Shown here: positions 7,298 to 16,127 of the stretch, piece by piece
Position numbering within the stretch: the first letter of the stretch is position 1
How the letters are laid out: every line of letters begins with the position of its first letter
NCBI GenBank assembly: GCA_905211485.1
Contig: CAJMAW010000023.1
Coordinates: 1-28,463 of the forward strand
Direction of reading: 5' to 3'
Length of the DNA stretch: 28,463 nucleotides
Source of the DNA: an uncultured Lentisphaeria bacterium
Lineage (GTDB): Bacteria > Verrucomicrobiota > Lentisphaeria > Victivallales > UBA1829
Made by a program: the position numbers and the translations under genes
Notes under the pieces: model-generated
Seen by the model: the letters and a program-made list of their open reading frames with translations, nothing else
What the model was told of the DNA's origin: nothing
Database searches by the model: none

Positions 7298-8674
7298 ATG
7301 AATATGGAACAGAATCACAGGGAAACGGATGCGGGGGGACAGGAGAGGGAATCTCTTCCCTCCGCGCGTTTGCTGACGGAAGAACCGCTTTCAGAGCGGA
7401 TCCGGGAACACCGGATCCGGATTGCGGTCATCGGTCTGGGCTATGTGGGGCTGCCGCTGGCGGTGGAATTCGGGCGGAAATATGATACGGTCGGGTTCGA
7501 TCTGAAGGAGGAGCGCCTTGCCCTGCTGCGGAAAGGGGAGGATACGACTCTCGAGGTGCCGCGTGAGGAACTCGAACGCGCCGTGCATCTCCGTTTTTCC
7601 GGGAGGGAGGAGGATCTCCGAGGATGCGACTTCTACATCGTCACAGTGCCGACTCCGGTGGACTGTTACAACCGCCCAGACCTCGGACCGCTTCTCCTTG
7701 CCAGCGAGACGGTGGGCAAAGTTCTGAAACGCGGTTCGGTCGTGGTGTATGAGAGCACGGTTTATCCCGGCTGTACGGAGGAGGAGTGCGTTCCCGTTCT
7801 GGAAAGGAACAGTTCCCTGCGCTTCAACCGGGATTTCTTCTGCGCCTACAGTCCGGAGCGGATCAACCCGGGAGACCGCAAACACCGTCTGACAAAGATT
7901 CTGAAAATCACTTCCGGCTCCACTCCGGAGACCGCCGATGCCGTCGATCTGCTCTACAACAGCATTCTCGAAGCCGGCACCTACCGGGCGAGCTGCATCA
8001 AGGTGGCGGAGGCGGCAAAGGTCATTGAAAACTCGCAGCGGGATCTGAATGTGGCGTTCGTGAACGAACTGGCGAAGATCTTCCATCTGATCGGAATCGA
8101 TACGCATGAGGTGCTCGAGGCGGCGGGAACGAAATGGAATTTCCTGCACTTCACCCCGGGACTGGTCGGAGGACACTGCATCGGTGTGGATCCCTATTAT
8201 CTCACACACAAGGCCCAGGCGCTCGGATATCTGCCGGAAGTCATCCTCGCAGGACGCAGAATGAATGACGGCATGGGAAGATATGTGGTCTATGAAGTCG
8301 TGCGCCTGATGATCAAAAAAGGAGTCCGGGTGCTGGGATCGAGAGTGCTTCAGCTGGGAATCACCTTCAAGGAAAACTGTCCGGACATCCGCAACTCGAA
8401 AGCCGCGGACGTCGTCCACGGCCTCCGGGAATTCGGCTGCGAAGTGGACGTCTGCGACCCGTGGGCCTCCCCGGAGGAACTCGAACGCGTCAACGGATTC
8501 TCCTGCTCGGGAGATCTTTCCGCATTGCGTTATGAGGACTACAGCGCCGTCATCCTCGCCGTCGCCCATGACTGTTTCAGGGAACTTGATTATTCCCGAT
8601 TTCCGAAGGACCGCTGCGTTCTCTTTGACATCAAGGGCATCCTGCCGAAAAATTTTGTGGATGGCAGGCTCTGA
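7298..8674 (+). CDS. Nucleotide sugar dehydrogenase (UDP-HexNAc 6-dehydrogenase type)
   Basis: Oxidises C6 of a UDP-N-acetylhexosamine to the uronic acid with two NAD+, supplying surface polysaccharide precursors. Seen are the Rossmann motif IAVIGLGYVGLPLAVEFG, TVPTPVD, YESTVYPGCTEE, PERINPGD, catalytic Cys in GGHCIGVDPYYLTHKAQ and the C-terminal domain with GITFKENCPDIRNSKA. These resemble the WbpO/TviB (UDP-GalNAc) branch more than UDP-glucose dehydrogenase; the substrate is inferred. It is 458 aa, with about 35 residues before the Rossmann fold. AAAGGAG at 7288-7294 fits both the ATG at 7298 (3 nt) and, better, the ATG at 7304 (9 nt). No glycosyltransferase or epimerase lies next to it, so it stands apart from a polysaccharide cluster. 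Confidence 0.9.
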   Translation: MNMEQNHRETDAGGQERESLPSARLLTEEPLSERIREHRIRIAVIGLGYVGLPLAVEFGRKYDTVGFDLKEERLALLRKGEDTTLEVPREELERAVHLRFSGREEDLRGCDFYIVTVPTPVDCYNRPDLGPLLLASETVGKVLKRGSVVVYESTVYPGCTEEECVPVLERNSSLRFNRDFFCAYSPERINPGDRKHRLTKILKITSGSTPETADAVDLLYNSILEAGTYRASCIKVAEAAKVIENSQRDLNVAFVNELAKIFHLIGIDTHEVLEAAGTKWNFLHFTPGLVGGHCIGVDPYYLTHKAQALGYLPEVILAGRRMNDGMGRYVVYEVVRLMIKKGVRVLGSRVLQLGITFKENCPDIRNSKAADVVHGLREFGCEVDVCDPWASPEELERVNGFSCSGDLSALRYEDYSAVILAVAHDCFRELDYSRFPKDRCVLFDIKGILPKNFVDGRL

Positions 8675-8741
8675 AAAACATACCGGAAGTGAAAAATCCC
8701 GGAAGTGATTTTCCCCTCCTGCCCTCTCCTTCCCCTCTTTC

Positions 8742-8820
8742 TCCGCTCCCCTCCCCGTCGGCTGCGTCAAATCCCGGAACAGGGAAACAACAGCCTACTG
8801 ATTCAGAGTCGGGGAGCGGA
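8742..8820. repeat. Inverted repeat between convergent genes
   Basis: TCCGCTCCCC (8742-8751) is an exact reverse complement of GGGGAGCGGA (8811-8820), within a spacer that is pyrimidine-rich on its left half and purine-rich on its right half. It sits between the converging nucleotide-sugar dehydrogenase and dCMP deaminase genes, where a two-way transcription end is expected. The loop is long (59 nt), so efficiency is uncertain. Confidence 0.3.
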
Positions 8821-8869
8821 AAAGGCGACTGGGAAAAAGCGGAAAAACGGGAAAGCGGAGAAGCGGGAA

Positions 8870-9343
8870 TTACAGTTCCGTTTCCTTCTGAAGGAGAGGG
8901 CGGAGAATGACTCCGGCTTCCTCCAGAATCGCCCGGGCCGTCGCGTCAATGGAATAGCGTTCCAGATAGACCACTTCCCGGATTCCGGCATTGATGATCA
9001 TCTTGGCGCAGATCAGACAGGGACTGTATGTCGTATACAAAATGGAGTCCTTGATCGCAATTCCATGATAAGCGGCCTGGACGATGGCATTCTCCTCCCC
9101 GTGGGAACAGATGCATTCCCCGAGATGCGTTCCGGAGGGAGCGGAAGACCCGCAGCGCGGACAGCCTCCCTCGTCACAGTTCCGGATTCCGCGCGGCGTA
9201 CCGTTGTACCCGGTGGAGATGATCCTCCTGTCCTTCACAATCACCGCGGCGACCTGACGCCGTGAACAGTTGCTCCGAAGAGCGACGACCTTGGCTATTT
9301 CCATAAAGTAGGCGTCCCAGTCCGGCCGTTTCCGTTTCTCCAT
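8870..9343 (-). CDS. comEB: Deoxycytidylate (dCMP) deaminase family protein
   Basis: Predicted zinc enzyme turning dCMP into dUMP for dTTP synthesis. At 157 aa it has the usual size. Zinc-site residues are His81 and Glu83 (CSHGEENA) with Cys109 and Cys112 (SPCLIC). A second Cys-rich element, CDEGGCPRCG at 56-65, is typical of dCMP deaminases with an extra zinc. The catalytic motif reads HGE rather than the common HAE, a mild substitution that keeps the ligand and proton shuttle. The ATG is preceded by a purine-rich GAGAGAAAGAGAG. It is the last gene of the hom-lysC block after a 158-nt gap, so it may have its own promoter. Family is clear; a role in competence (the ComEB name) is not implied. 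Confidence 0.88.
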   Translation of the reverse strand: MEKRKRPDWDAYFMEIAKVVALRSNCSRRQVAAVIVKDRRIISTGYNGTPRGIRNCDEGGCPRCGSSAPSGTHLGECICSHGEENAIVQAAYHGIAIKDSILYTTYSPCLICAKMIINAGIREVVYLERYSIDATARAILEEAGVILRPLLQKETEL

Positions 9344-9501
9344 GGCAAAGCTCTCTTTCTCTCTTCTGATTCAGTGTTCCAGTTTTTTTCCGGCGCGGTT
9401 CCGGCCCCAGCCGGTGCTTTCCGCGGGTCTTCAAAGGGCGTTTTTTTCTCTCGGAAGAAGCGCGTCAGGTGCATCACGGGATTCCGCCTCAGGCTCCTTC
9501 C

Positions 9502-10902
9502 TCACTCGACGAATTCGCGGTGGAGCACAATCTGAGCATCCTTGAAGGCGTCCCGTTCCACGACGAACTGAATATTCACCTGTCTCAAAGTCTGATCCAG
9601 CGCCAGCACGTTGATTTCTGCGTCGAAGAGGGCCTTTGCCGCCCGTGCGAGGAATCCGGGGATCCGCATGTTGGTTCCGATCACGGAGACGATGCCGACT
9701 TTCACCGTGCGCACTTCCGCATTCGGGAAATCCCTGCGGATGGACTCGATGCAGGAATCCAGCTGTTTGGCCTTTTCCGGGACGAAATGGGTAATGGTGT
9801 TGGCGTTGGTGGTCTTGGCGATGTAGTTGATATGGAAATCGGCGAGATGACGGGTGAGCCTGTAGTCGTAACCGTCCTCCCCGACCATTTCCGGATCGTA
9901 GACTTCAATGCCGATGAGGTCATTTCTTCCGCAGATCATTTCGACTCTCGGATGCGGGGAGACATAGTCCCGGCTGATCAGGGTGCCGGGATGGGAAGGA
10001 TCGAAAGCGTTTTTGACACGGATCGGGATGTCTTTGTATTCCATTTCCTTGGCGGCCTTGGAATGGATGGCTTCCATGCCCATGTCGGAAAGCTGGTCGG
10101 CAATGTCGAAATTGGTGTTGCCGATCACCTGAACCTTGTCGACGCCCATGAGTTTGGGATCGCCGGTGGAGAGATGGAATTCCTTGTGGATGATGCCTTC
10201 GGCTGCCTCCGTGAGGACGGCGATTTTGCTGAAGGTGATTTCGCTGTACCCGCGGTCGAAACGCTTCATGATGCCGGAATCGAACTTCACATACCCGGTG
10301 ACGATGGGCAGTTCCGTGCTGACGTCGACATCGCGGAAAGCTTCGAGAATGGCCTGATCAAGCGTCAGGCTCTTCATGGACTTCCATCCGGAAAGGTCGA
10401 TGAAGCGCGCATTGACGCCGTGCGCGCGGAGGATCTGAGTGGAATTGTAGGCGCTGTGGACTTCACCGACTGCGGCAAGGAATTCACGCGTGGCAGGCAG
10501 ATAGTCCTCGGGCCGGAAATGGCCGAAGGTGCGCAGGTTCATGATGTTTTCGAGGCAGGCGCCGATGCCGTCGATGCGCCGACTGATGAATGCGTCGGCT
10601 TCCGCGGCGTCGAGTCCGATATCGGAAAAGCCGTGGTTGATCTCGAACATTTTTTCACGGACGCGTTCGAGGGCGGTCGTCCATTCTCCGCTGTCGCGGG
10701 CGATGTAGCCGTAGACGCCGGGCGCGCCGGTTTTCTTGTCCTCCAGCAGCAGATTGGTGATGCCGCCGTACGCGGACACGACAAAAATCCTGTTGTAAAG
10801 TTCGGGACCACGGCGGGAGCCGATGATCACGTTGTTCATGACTTCTCCGAAGCGGGACATGGAAGTGCCGCCGATCTTTTCCACGGTGTGATTGCCCGAC
10901 AT
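9502..10902 (-). CDS. lysC: Aspartate kinase, ectoine-operon-like (Ask_Ect) type
   Basis: Phosphorylates aspartate, the first step to lysine, threonine and methionine. The N-terminus HTVEKIGGTSMSRF, then FVVSAYGGITNLLLEDKKTG, differs from the usual KFGGTSV pattern and matches my memory of Ask_Ect kinases found in ectoine operons. The substrate region shows STGDPKLMGVDKVQVIGNTNF. Two ACT-like regulatory segments follow (about residues 310-466), including VGIVSVIGTNMRIPG. It is 466 aa. Its ATG lies one base after the hom stop, with AGAGGA in the end of hom, so the two are translationally linked. No ectABC genes are in the window, so here it probably serves general amino-acid synthesis with hom. 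Feedback properties cannot be read from sequence. Confidence 0.9.
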   Translation of the reverse strand: MSGNHTVEKIGGTSMSRFGEVMNNVIIGSRRGPELYNRIFVVSAYGGITNLLLEDKKTGAPGVYGYIARDSGEWTTALERVREKMFEINHGFSDIGLDAAEADAFISRRIDGIGACLENIMNLRTFGHFRPEDYLPATREFLAAVGEVHSAYNSTQILRAHGVNARFIDLSGWKSMKSLTLDQAILEAFRDVDVSTELPIVTGYVKFDSGIMKRFDRGYSEITFSKIAVLTEAAEGIIHKEFHLSTGDPKLMGVDKVQVIGNTNFDIADQLSDMGMEAIHSKAAKEMEYKDIPIRVKNAFDPSHPGTLISRDYVSPHPRVEMICGRNDLIGIEVYDPEMVGEDGYDYRLTRHLADFHINYIAKTTNANTITHFVPEKAKQLDSCIESIRRDFPNAEVRTVKVGIVSVIGTNMRIPGFLARAAKALFDAEINVLALDQTLRQVNIQFVVERDAFKDAQIVLHREFVE

Positions 10903-10903
10903 T

Positions 10904-12205
10904 TCAGATATCCTCTATTCTGATCAGTTTGACATTGTCTTTGACTTCCGGGAACTTTTCGATTTCCGCCGTCGCCTCGCGCACATGGCTTTCCTTTGCC
11001 AGATGCGAAAGGATGATGATGGAAACCGCCCCTTCGGAGTTTTCTCCGTTCCCACGCTGCATCAGACTGGAAATGCTGATGCCGTAACTGCTGAGAAGCG
11101 TGGCGATTTTCCCGAGAACACCGGGTTTGTCCTCGACTTCAATCCGAATGTAATACCGGGTCATCACATCGCTCATCGGGACAAGGGCGCTGTACTGGGC
11201 GCCTTCGCGGAAAGAGGCGATCCTGCGGGGACAGCCGTGCGCCAGATTCGTGGCGACATCCACGATATCGGAAACCACCGCGCTGGCCGTGGCCTCCCTT
11301 CCCGCACCCCGTCCGTAGAAGAGCGTATCGCCCACATAGTCGCCCTGGACCATGACTCCGTTGAAGACGTCGCTGATCCCTCCGATGGGGCTGGCCGCCG
11401 GGACAAGGGCAGGATGTACCCGGATTTCCACCTGTCCGCCGCACTCCTCCTGCTTGATGATGGCAAGAAGTTTAATCTTGTATCCAAGTTCCTGCGCATA
11501 ATGAATTTCAGACAGCGACACATGACGGATGCCTTCCACAAATACGGCTGAAGTGCCGAACCATTCCCCGTAGGCGAGAGAAGCGAGAATGGCGGCCTTG
11601 TGCGCGGTGTCGAATCCATCAATGTCAAGAGAAGGATTGGCCTCGGCGTAACCGAGACGCTGGGCGTCGGCAAGGACTTCCCGGAAACCGAGGTTTTCCC
11701 GTTCCATGCGCGTCAGGATGTAATTGCAAGTCCCGTTGAGGATGCCGTAGATTTTCCTGATCCGGTTCCCGACAAAGGATTCCCGGAGGCTCTTGATGAT
11801 CGGGATCCCGCCGCCCACGCTGGCTTCATAATAGATTTCGCTGCCATGGGCTTCGGCGACCTGGAAGAGTTCCTTCCCGTAGTCTGCGAGAAGCGCCTTG
11901 TTTGCCGTGACAACGGGTTTGCCGCGCCTGAGGGCTTCCAGAATGAATTCTCTGGATTTCGTTGTTCCTCCAATGAGTTCCACCACGATGTCACAGGAAT
12001 CCAGCAGTTCGGCAACGCTGGTGGTCAGGATGCCGGAAGGGACAGAAACTCCGCGGTCCGTCGTAATATCGAGATCCGCGATTTTATGGAGCACGGGCTT
12101 CATCCCGCAGCGTTTTGCGATGACTTCGGCATTCTTGAGCAGACAGGATGCCACTCCCGCGCCGACCGTGCCGAATCCGATAATACCCACTTTGAGTTCA
12201 ATCAC
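10904..12205 (-). CDS. hom: Homoserine dehydrogenase
   Basis: Reduces aspartate semialdehyde to homoserine with NAD(P)H, the branch point to threonine and methionine. Motifs are Rossmann GIIGFGTVGAGVASCLL, VELIGGTTKSREFILEAL, VTANKALLADYG, the substrate-site EASVGGGIPIIKSL, NGTCNYILTRM and ANPSLDIDGFDTAHK. A C-terminal ACT domain begins near YYIRIEVEDKPGVLGKIA, a site for threonine feedback in the family. It is 433 aa, normal for the long form. The start is GTG, with AAGGAG at a 9-nt spacing. It is first in a minus operon with lysC, which follows after 1 nt. Confidence 0.96.
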   Translation of the reverse strand: MIELKVGIIGFGTVGAGVASCLLKNAEVIAKRCGMKPVLHKIADLDITTDRGVSVPSGILTTSVAELLDSCDIVVELIGGTTKSREFILEALRRGKPVVTANKALLADYGKELFQVAEAHGSEIYYEASVGGGIPIIKSLRESFVGNRIRKIYGILNGTCNYILTRMERENLGFREVLADAQRLGYAEANPSLDIDGFDTAHKAAILASLAYGEWFGTSAVFVEGIRHVSLSEIHYAQELGYKIKLLAIIKQEECGGQVEIRVHPALVPAASPIGGISDVFNGVMVQGDYVGDTLFYGRGAGREATASAVVSDIVDVATNLAHGCPRRIASFREGAQYSALVPMSDVMTRYYIRIEVEDKPGVLGKIATLLSSYGISISSLMQRGNGENSEGAVSIIILSHLAKESHVREATAEIEKFPEVKDNVKLIRIEDI

Positions 12206-12330
12206 GAAGATCTTCTCCTTACGTCAAAAAAACGGCTTTCGTTCCGCATCTTTATCTTTACTGCGTCTGGACCGGAATTCGTTTAAAAGGAGATAATATA
12301 CAGCCAGTCTCTGAAAATAAAAATGTTTTT

Positions 12331-12355
12331 CTCCGATCTTTGCGGAGCTTTTTTC
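12331..12355 (+). terminator. Weak hairpin with T-run in the hom-purM spacer
   Basis: CTCCG (12331-12335) pairs with CGGAG (12343-12347), followed by CTTTTTTC. It looks like a small intrinsic terminator on plus, but no plus-strand gene lies upstream. It may stop stray transcription before the purM promoter. The 5-bp stem is short. Confidence 0.25.
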
Positions 12356-12399
12356 AGGAAAAGGGCGGATGCGGGGTTTCCCTTTCGGGGAAGAAGGTG

Positions 12400-12405
12400 T
12401 ATAGT
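12400..12405 (+). promoter_or_regulatory. Possible -10 element for purM
   Basis: TATAGT, preceded by TG directly (GGTGTATAGT), is the best -10 candidate in the 304-base divergent spacer between hom and purM. No good -35 stands 16-18 nt upstream. A small inverted repeat, ATTCCC/GGGAAT at 12421-12426/12430-12435, falls in what would be the early leader. Confidence 0.3.
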
Positions 12406-12509
12406 ACCGCTGTATTTCGTATTCCCGGCGGGAATGCCGGTACGGGACAACAGTCGTTTTCGTTCATTTTACTTTTTACGTTTGATATTATTTTTTGGAG
12501 AGCACCCCA

Positions 12510-13553
12510 GTGAACAAACAGCATTCCACCTACAAGGAAGCCGGAGTCGACATCGATCTGGCAACGGAACTTCTCGGGCGCGTGAAAGCAAAACTCGCTT
12601 CGGCGAAACGGCCTGAAATGCTCGCACCCATCGGCGGATTCGGCGGACTTTTCCAGCTGGATCTTTCCAGATTCAAGGAGCCGGTGCTTGTCTCCAGCAT
12701 CGACGGAGTCGGAACCAAACTGATGGTGGCGGCCCTTATGCAGAAATATGACACTGTCGGGCACGACATCGTCAATCACTGCGTCAACGACATTGCCGTG
12801 CAGGGGGCGGAACCGATTTATTTCCTCGACTATATCGGGATCGGAAAACTGCGCAGCCCGCTCTATGAGGACGTCCTCTGCGGAATCGCGGATGCCTGCC
12901 GGGCGGTGAACTGCGCTGTCCTCGGGGGAGAAACGGCCGAAATGCCGGGCATGTACGGAAACGATTTCGACCTGGTGGGGGTCATCACCGGAATCGTCGA
13001 TAAATCGAAATTGATCACGGGGGAACACATCCGCCCGGGGCACACGGCTATCGGACTCGCATCCAACGGTCTGCATACCAACGGGTTCAGCCTGGCAAGA
13101 CGAGTCCTCTTCCACAGTCGTGACTATTCCGTAGACACGGAATTGAAGGAACTCAACGGCGAGACTATCGGCGAAGCCCTTCTCAAGCCGCACACCTGTT
13201 ACTGGCCGGCGATCAAGGCGGTCATGGACGCGGGCGTGCCGCTGGACGGAATCGCACACATCACAGGCGGAGGACTGATCGACAATGTACCGAGAATTCT
13301 CCCCGGAGACGTAAATGCAGTCTTCCGCAAGAAGGAGATCCCGGAACCGCCTCCGATTTTCCGTCTGATCGTGGAAGAAGGGGGCATCAGCGATGAAGAA
13401 GCATACCGGGTGTTCAACATGGGGGTCGGCATGGTCTGGTTTGTGGCTCCGGAATTTGCGGAGAAGTGTCTGGAACTGGCCGGGAATCTCGGATTCAGGG
13501 CGTTTGTGTTCGGAGAGGTAACGGAAGGGGAGCGGAAATCTCTGATCGTCTGA
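12510..13553 (+). CDS. purM: Phosphoribosylformylglycinamidine cyclo-ligase (AIR synthetase)
   Basis: Closes the imidazole ring of purines: FGAM plus ATP gives AIR. Motifs are SSIDGVGTKLMVA, GHDIVNHCVNDIAVQGAEP, LGGETAEMPGMY, LASNGLHTNGFSLAR and HITGGGLIDNVPRILP. From the GTG at 12510 it is 347 aa, the normal length. GGAG at 12497-12500 lies 9 nt before this GTG, so it is preferred over an in-frame TTG at 12495 that would overlap the Shine-Dalgarno itself. No other pur gene is nearby. The membrane protein gene downstream follows after 61 nt and may share the transcript. Confidence 0.96.
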   Translation: MNKQHSTYKEAGVDIDLATELLGRVKAKLASAKRPEMLAPIGGFGGLFQLDLSRFKEPVLVSSIDGVGTKLMVAALMQKYDTVGHDIVNHCVNDIAVQGAEPIYFLDYIGIGKLRSPLYEDVLCGIADACRAVNCAVLGGETAEMPGMYGNDFDLVGVITGIVDKSKLITGEHIRPGHTAIGLASNGLHTNGFSLARRVLFHSRDYSVDTELKELNGETIGEALLKPHTCYWPAIKAVMDAGVPLDGIAHITGGGLIDNVPRILPGDVNAVFRKKEIPEPPPIFRLIVEEGGISDEEAYRVFNMGVGMVWFVAPEFAEKCLELAGNLGFRAFVFGEVTEGERKSLIV

Positions 13554-13614
13554 CAGGACTGGGGAAAAAACAGGGGCATGAGTTCAAGAGGAATCTCTCC
13601 CCGGGAGGAACTGA

Positions 13615-15876
13615 ATGGGATTCGGTGACAGGCTGGCATTGTTGTTCCGTGGGAAAAGAACCGACACGCTCACGGATTCCGCTGCGTCCTTTTTTGAACG
13701 CTTCCCGGATCTGCCGAAGGCGCAGACACTTTCCCTGCTCTGCTTTGCACTCCGGAAATTCGGCGGATCATCGCCTGGACCGGAGGATCTTTACGCGCTC
13801 CGCCTGCTTCTTTCCAGGACTTTGCCCGATGCGGAGATCGACGGGATTCTTGAGAATGTTCTGGCCGCCGGGGATTCCCTGCCCGAAGCCCTGGCTGCGG
13901 CGGAAGAGCTGAAATCTTCCGGAAAGAGGGAGGCGCGGACCGCGCTCGCAGGGGAAATCCTCTCCTTTTACACGGCAACGGTTCCTCTTTCCCCCGCGCT
14001 GAAGAAAACCTTTTCCGACTTATGTTCCGCTATGGGTTTTTCCGGAAAATTCATTGAGGAAACACTCGCCTTCGATTCCGAGAGCAGAGACAAGCGGGAG
14101 AAGGTTCTCAATTCCGGAGCCGGCCTTGCAGTCGCGCTGGTGGTGATTTTGGTTTTCATTCTGGCGGCGACGTATTTGAAATCGGTGTTTTTCGGATTCA
14201 TCCTGGCGTATCTCTGTCTTCCGCTGGAGAAATTCTTTGAGAACCGGGTGTTCCGCAACCGTTTTGTGATCCGGATCTCCGCGCTGATTGAGAAGATGAT
14301 GTCTCCGGTTTACCGTCTCAGGGAGAAGCTTTCCAGGGGATATGGGGGAAAGAACCGTTCGCAGTCGGAAACCCGCCGGAAAATGAAGGAGTCGCTGGTG
14401 CTGAAATCTTCCGTGGCGACGGTGATTTCCATTTTCCTTTGCCTGATCCTTCTTCTGGGACTGATTTCCTTCATTCTGGTCCCGAAGGCGATGGATGTCA
14501 GCCGTAACATCAATGAATGGGCGAAAAACAATGAATTCCTCCGGAAGACGGAAGCCGTTGTGGAGCGTTTCATCAAGACCCGTTCCGGCGGAGGAGCTCT
14601 TCCTCCGGGGACCCTGTCGCGGGAAAACGCCTCCGGGACCGCCGGTGGCGGAATCCGCATGGGTGAAATGCCTGCAGGGACGGGGGATGTTTCCGGATCC
14701 GCCTCTGCCGCCGCTGCCGGATTCTCCACCTCTGCGGCAACGGACATTCAGACGGGGCCGGAAAGACAACCTCGCTTGGAAAGCAGTGCGGCGGAAACGC
14801 CTGAAACATTGCCGGAGACGGCGGAAAACACCATTCCGTCGCCCTCATCCTCTGCGGATGCAGCATTGCCCTCCGGGAATGGAATGGCGAAGCTTCAGGC
14901 GTTCCAAACAGGAGAAGGAGGGCCGATGGCGGCGAAGGAGGAGGAACCGGTACCAGAGAATGCTTCTCAAGCGGATCTTTCCGCGGCGGAACCGGATCCG
15001 GGAGAGGAACTTGCCTTCCGCCTTTTCACCCGGGAGAACTGGGCGGGGCTTTTTGAATGGCTCCGGCAGACGGGGCGGCGGTATTTTTCAGAAAATCTGC
15101 TGGATGCGGCATCCCTGATTTTTTCCAACGGGAAAGGGCTTCTCTCCGGCATTTTTTCGACTGCAGGCTCCATCGGATCGTTTCTCTTCGACGCCCTTCT
15201 GGGCATTTTCTTCTTTTTCTTCTTTCTTCAGAAGCTGGCCCTGTTCAGTGATGCGGGCCCCTCCGCCGGGAAGAGGGGAAGGAACAGCAAGGACAACAGT
15301 GTGGGGACCTGGGTGGTGAAGGGGATTTTCGATTCCGGCTGGATGCCGGATGCGAAACAGTCCTCCCGCGATGAAGCGGCGGAAATCATCGACCGGATCT
15401 CCCTGATGTTCAACCGCTGGCTCAAGGGATACTTTTCGATCATCATCATAGAAACGATTCTGTATTCCGTTTTCTTTGCATTGTTTGCGGTTCCCCATTT
15501 TCCGATTCTGGCATTGATTGCGGGATGGACGATTCTGCTGCCGTTCATCGGGCCGATTGTCAGTTTTGTCCTGACGGCGGCGGTCTGCATTGCGCTGCTC
15601 GAATCGACGCATCTGATGACGGCTCTGATCGGAATTTCACTGACCTATATCATCATCAACGGAATTCTGGAACAGCTTCTTTTCTATCCATCGCTCGTGG
15701 GGGAGGCCATCGGGCTGACGACGCTGGAAACGATCATCGTCGTCCTGATCGGCGCTCTCTGCGCGGGAATTACGGGGATGATCTTTGCCGTGCCTGCGGC
15801 GGCGGTCCTGAAATTTCTGGTCCCGAAAATCTACCGCATCTGGATTCCGAAAAAGGAGGAGCCGCGCAGATTGTAA
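13615..15876 (+). CDS. AI-2E (PerM) family membrane transporter, enlarged
   Basis: Inner-membrane protein of the AI-2E/PerM family; family members export signals or ions, but the substrate here is unknown. At 753 aa it is about twice the usual 350. Residues 1-160 are a soluble helical domain reminiscent of TerB-like folds. TM segments appear near 168-200 and 265-290. Residues 323-465 are a disordered Gly/Ser/Ala/Pro/Glu-rich insertion in the extramembrane loop. The C-terminal half carries the conserved core with LLPFIGPIVS, NGILEQLLFYPSLVGE and GALCAGITGMIFAVPAAA. The ATG has GGGAGGA at good spacing. The family call is firm from the C-terminal half; both extra regions are unexplained. Confidence 0.85.
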   Translation: MGFGDRLALLFRGKRTDTLTDSAASFFERFPDLPKAQTLSLLCFALRKFGGSSPGPEDLYALRLLLSRTLPDAEIDGILENVLAAGDSLPEALAAAEELKSSGKREARTALAGEILSFYTATVPLSPALKKTFSDLCSAMGFSGKFIEETLAFDSESRDKREKVLNSGAGLAVALVVILVFILAATYLKSVFFGFILAYLCLPLEKFFENRVFRNRFVIRISALIEKMMSPVYRLREKLSRGYGGKNRSQSETRRKMKESLVLKSSVATVISIFLCLILLLGLISFILVPKAMDVSRNINEWAKNNEFLRKTEAVVERFIKTRSGGGALPPGTLSRENASGTAGGGIRMGEMPAGTGDVSGSASAAAAGFSTSAATDIQTGPERQPRLESSAAETPETLPETAENTIPSPSSSADAALPSGNGMAKLQAFQTGEGGPMAAKEEEPVPENASQADLSAAEPDPGEELAFRLFTRENWAGLFEWLRQTGRRYFSENLLDAASLIFSNGKGLLSGIFSTAGSIGSFLFDALLGIFFFFFFLQKLALFSDAGPSAGKRGRNSKDNSVGTWVVKGIFDSGWMPDAKQSSRDEAAEIIDRISLMFNRWLKGYFSIIIIETILYSVFFALFAVPHFPILALIAGWTILLPFIGPIVSFVLTAAVCIALLESTHLMTALIGISLTYIIINGILEQLLFYPSLVGEAIGLTTLETIIVVLIGALCAGITGMIFAVPAAAVLKFLVPKIYRIWIPKKEEPRRL

Positions 15877-15883
15877 GAGGCGG

Positions 15884-15898
15884 CGGCAGTCTCTGCCG
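15884..15898 (+). repeat. 6-bp hairpin after the AI-2E family gene
   Basis: CGGCAG (15884-15889) and CTGCCG (15893-15898) form a stem with a 3-nt loop, 7 nt after the stop. No T-run follows, so it is at best a weak or factor-assisted terminator. Confidence 0.3.
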
Positions 15899-16007
15899 GA
15901 TCTTGCGCGTGTGTCTCCATTCTTTCTCTGGCCGTTCCTGCTCCGGCTCCGGGGCGCCGATGGTCCGCCTTCCGCCTTTCATCCTTCCGTCTTCCCGCTG
16001 GACTTGC

Positions 16008-16036
16008 TTGACTTTTTCAGGTTCCGGTGATATTTT
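16008..16036 (+). promoter_or_regulatory. Predicted sigma70 promoter of the Cys-rich protein gene
   Basis: TTGACT (16008-16013), a 17-nt spacer and TATTTT (16031-16036) with TGA just before the -10. The leader would be about 85 nt. The strong match supports the small gene that follows being expressed by itself. Confidence 0.6.
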
Positions 16037-16127
16037 TTACAGCCGGAATACAAGACGGCAGAACTGCTGTTCCTTCTTTCCGGCATTCCGCACAGAACAC
16101 AATGAGATCAAGCAGAAAGGATGGCGT

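Noticed and set aside
9295..9477. 60-aa frame between lysC and the dCMP deaminase gene
   Set aside because: Overlaps the deaminase start by about 50 nt in another frame, no convincing ribosome site, Arg/Gly/Pro-rich composition typical of a shadow frame.
15884..15898. Intrinsic terminator after the PerM-type gene
   Set aside because: The stem is only 6 bp with no T-tract, so it is listed as a hairpin rather than a terminator.
15525..16127. N-terminal extension of the Cys-rich protein frame into the transporter gene
   Set aside because: The added part is read out of frame through the conserved transporter core; the ribosome site and signal peptide place the start at 16128.
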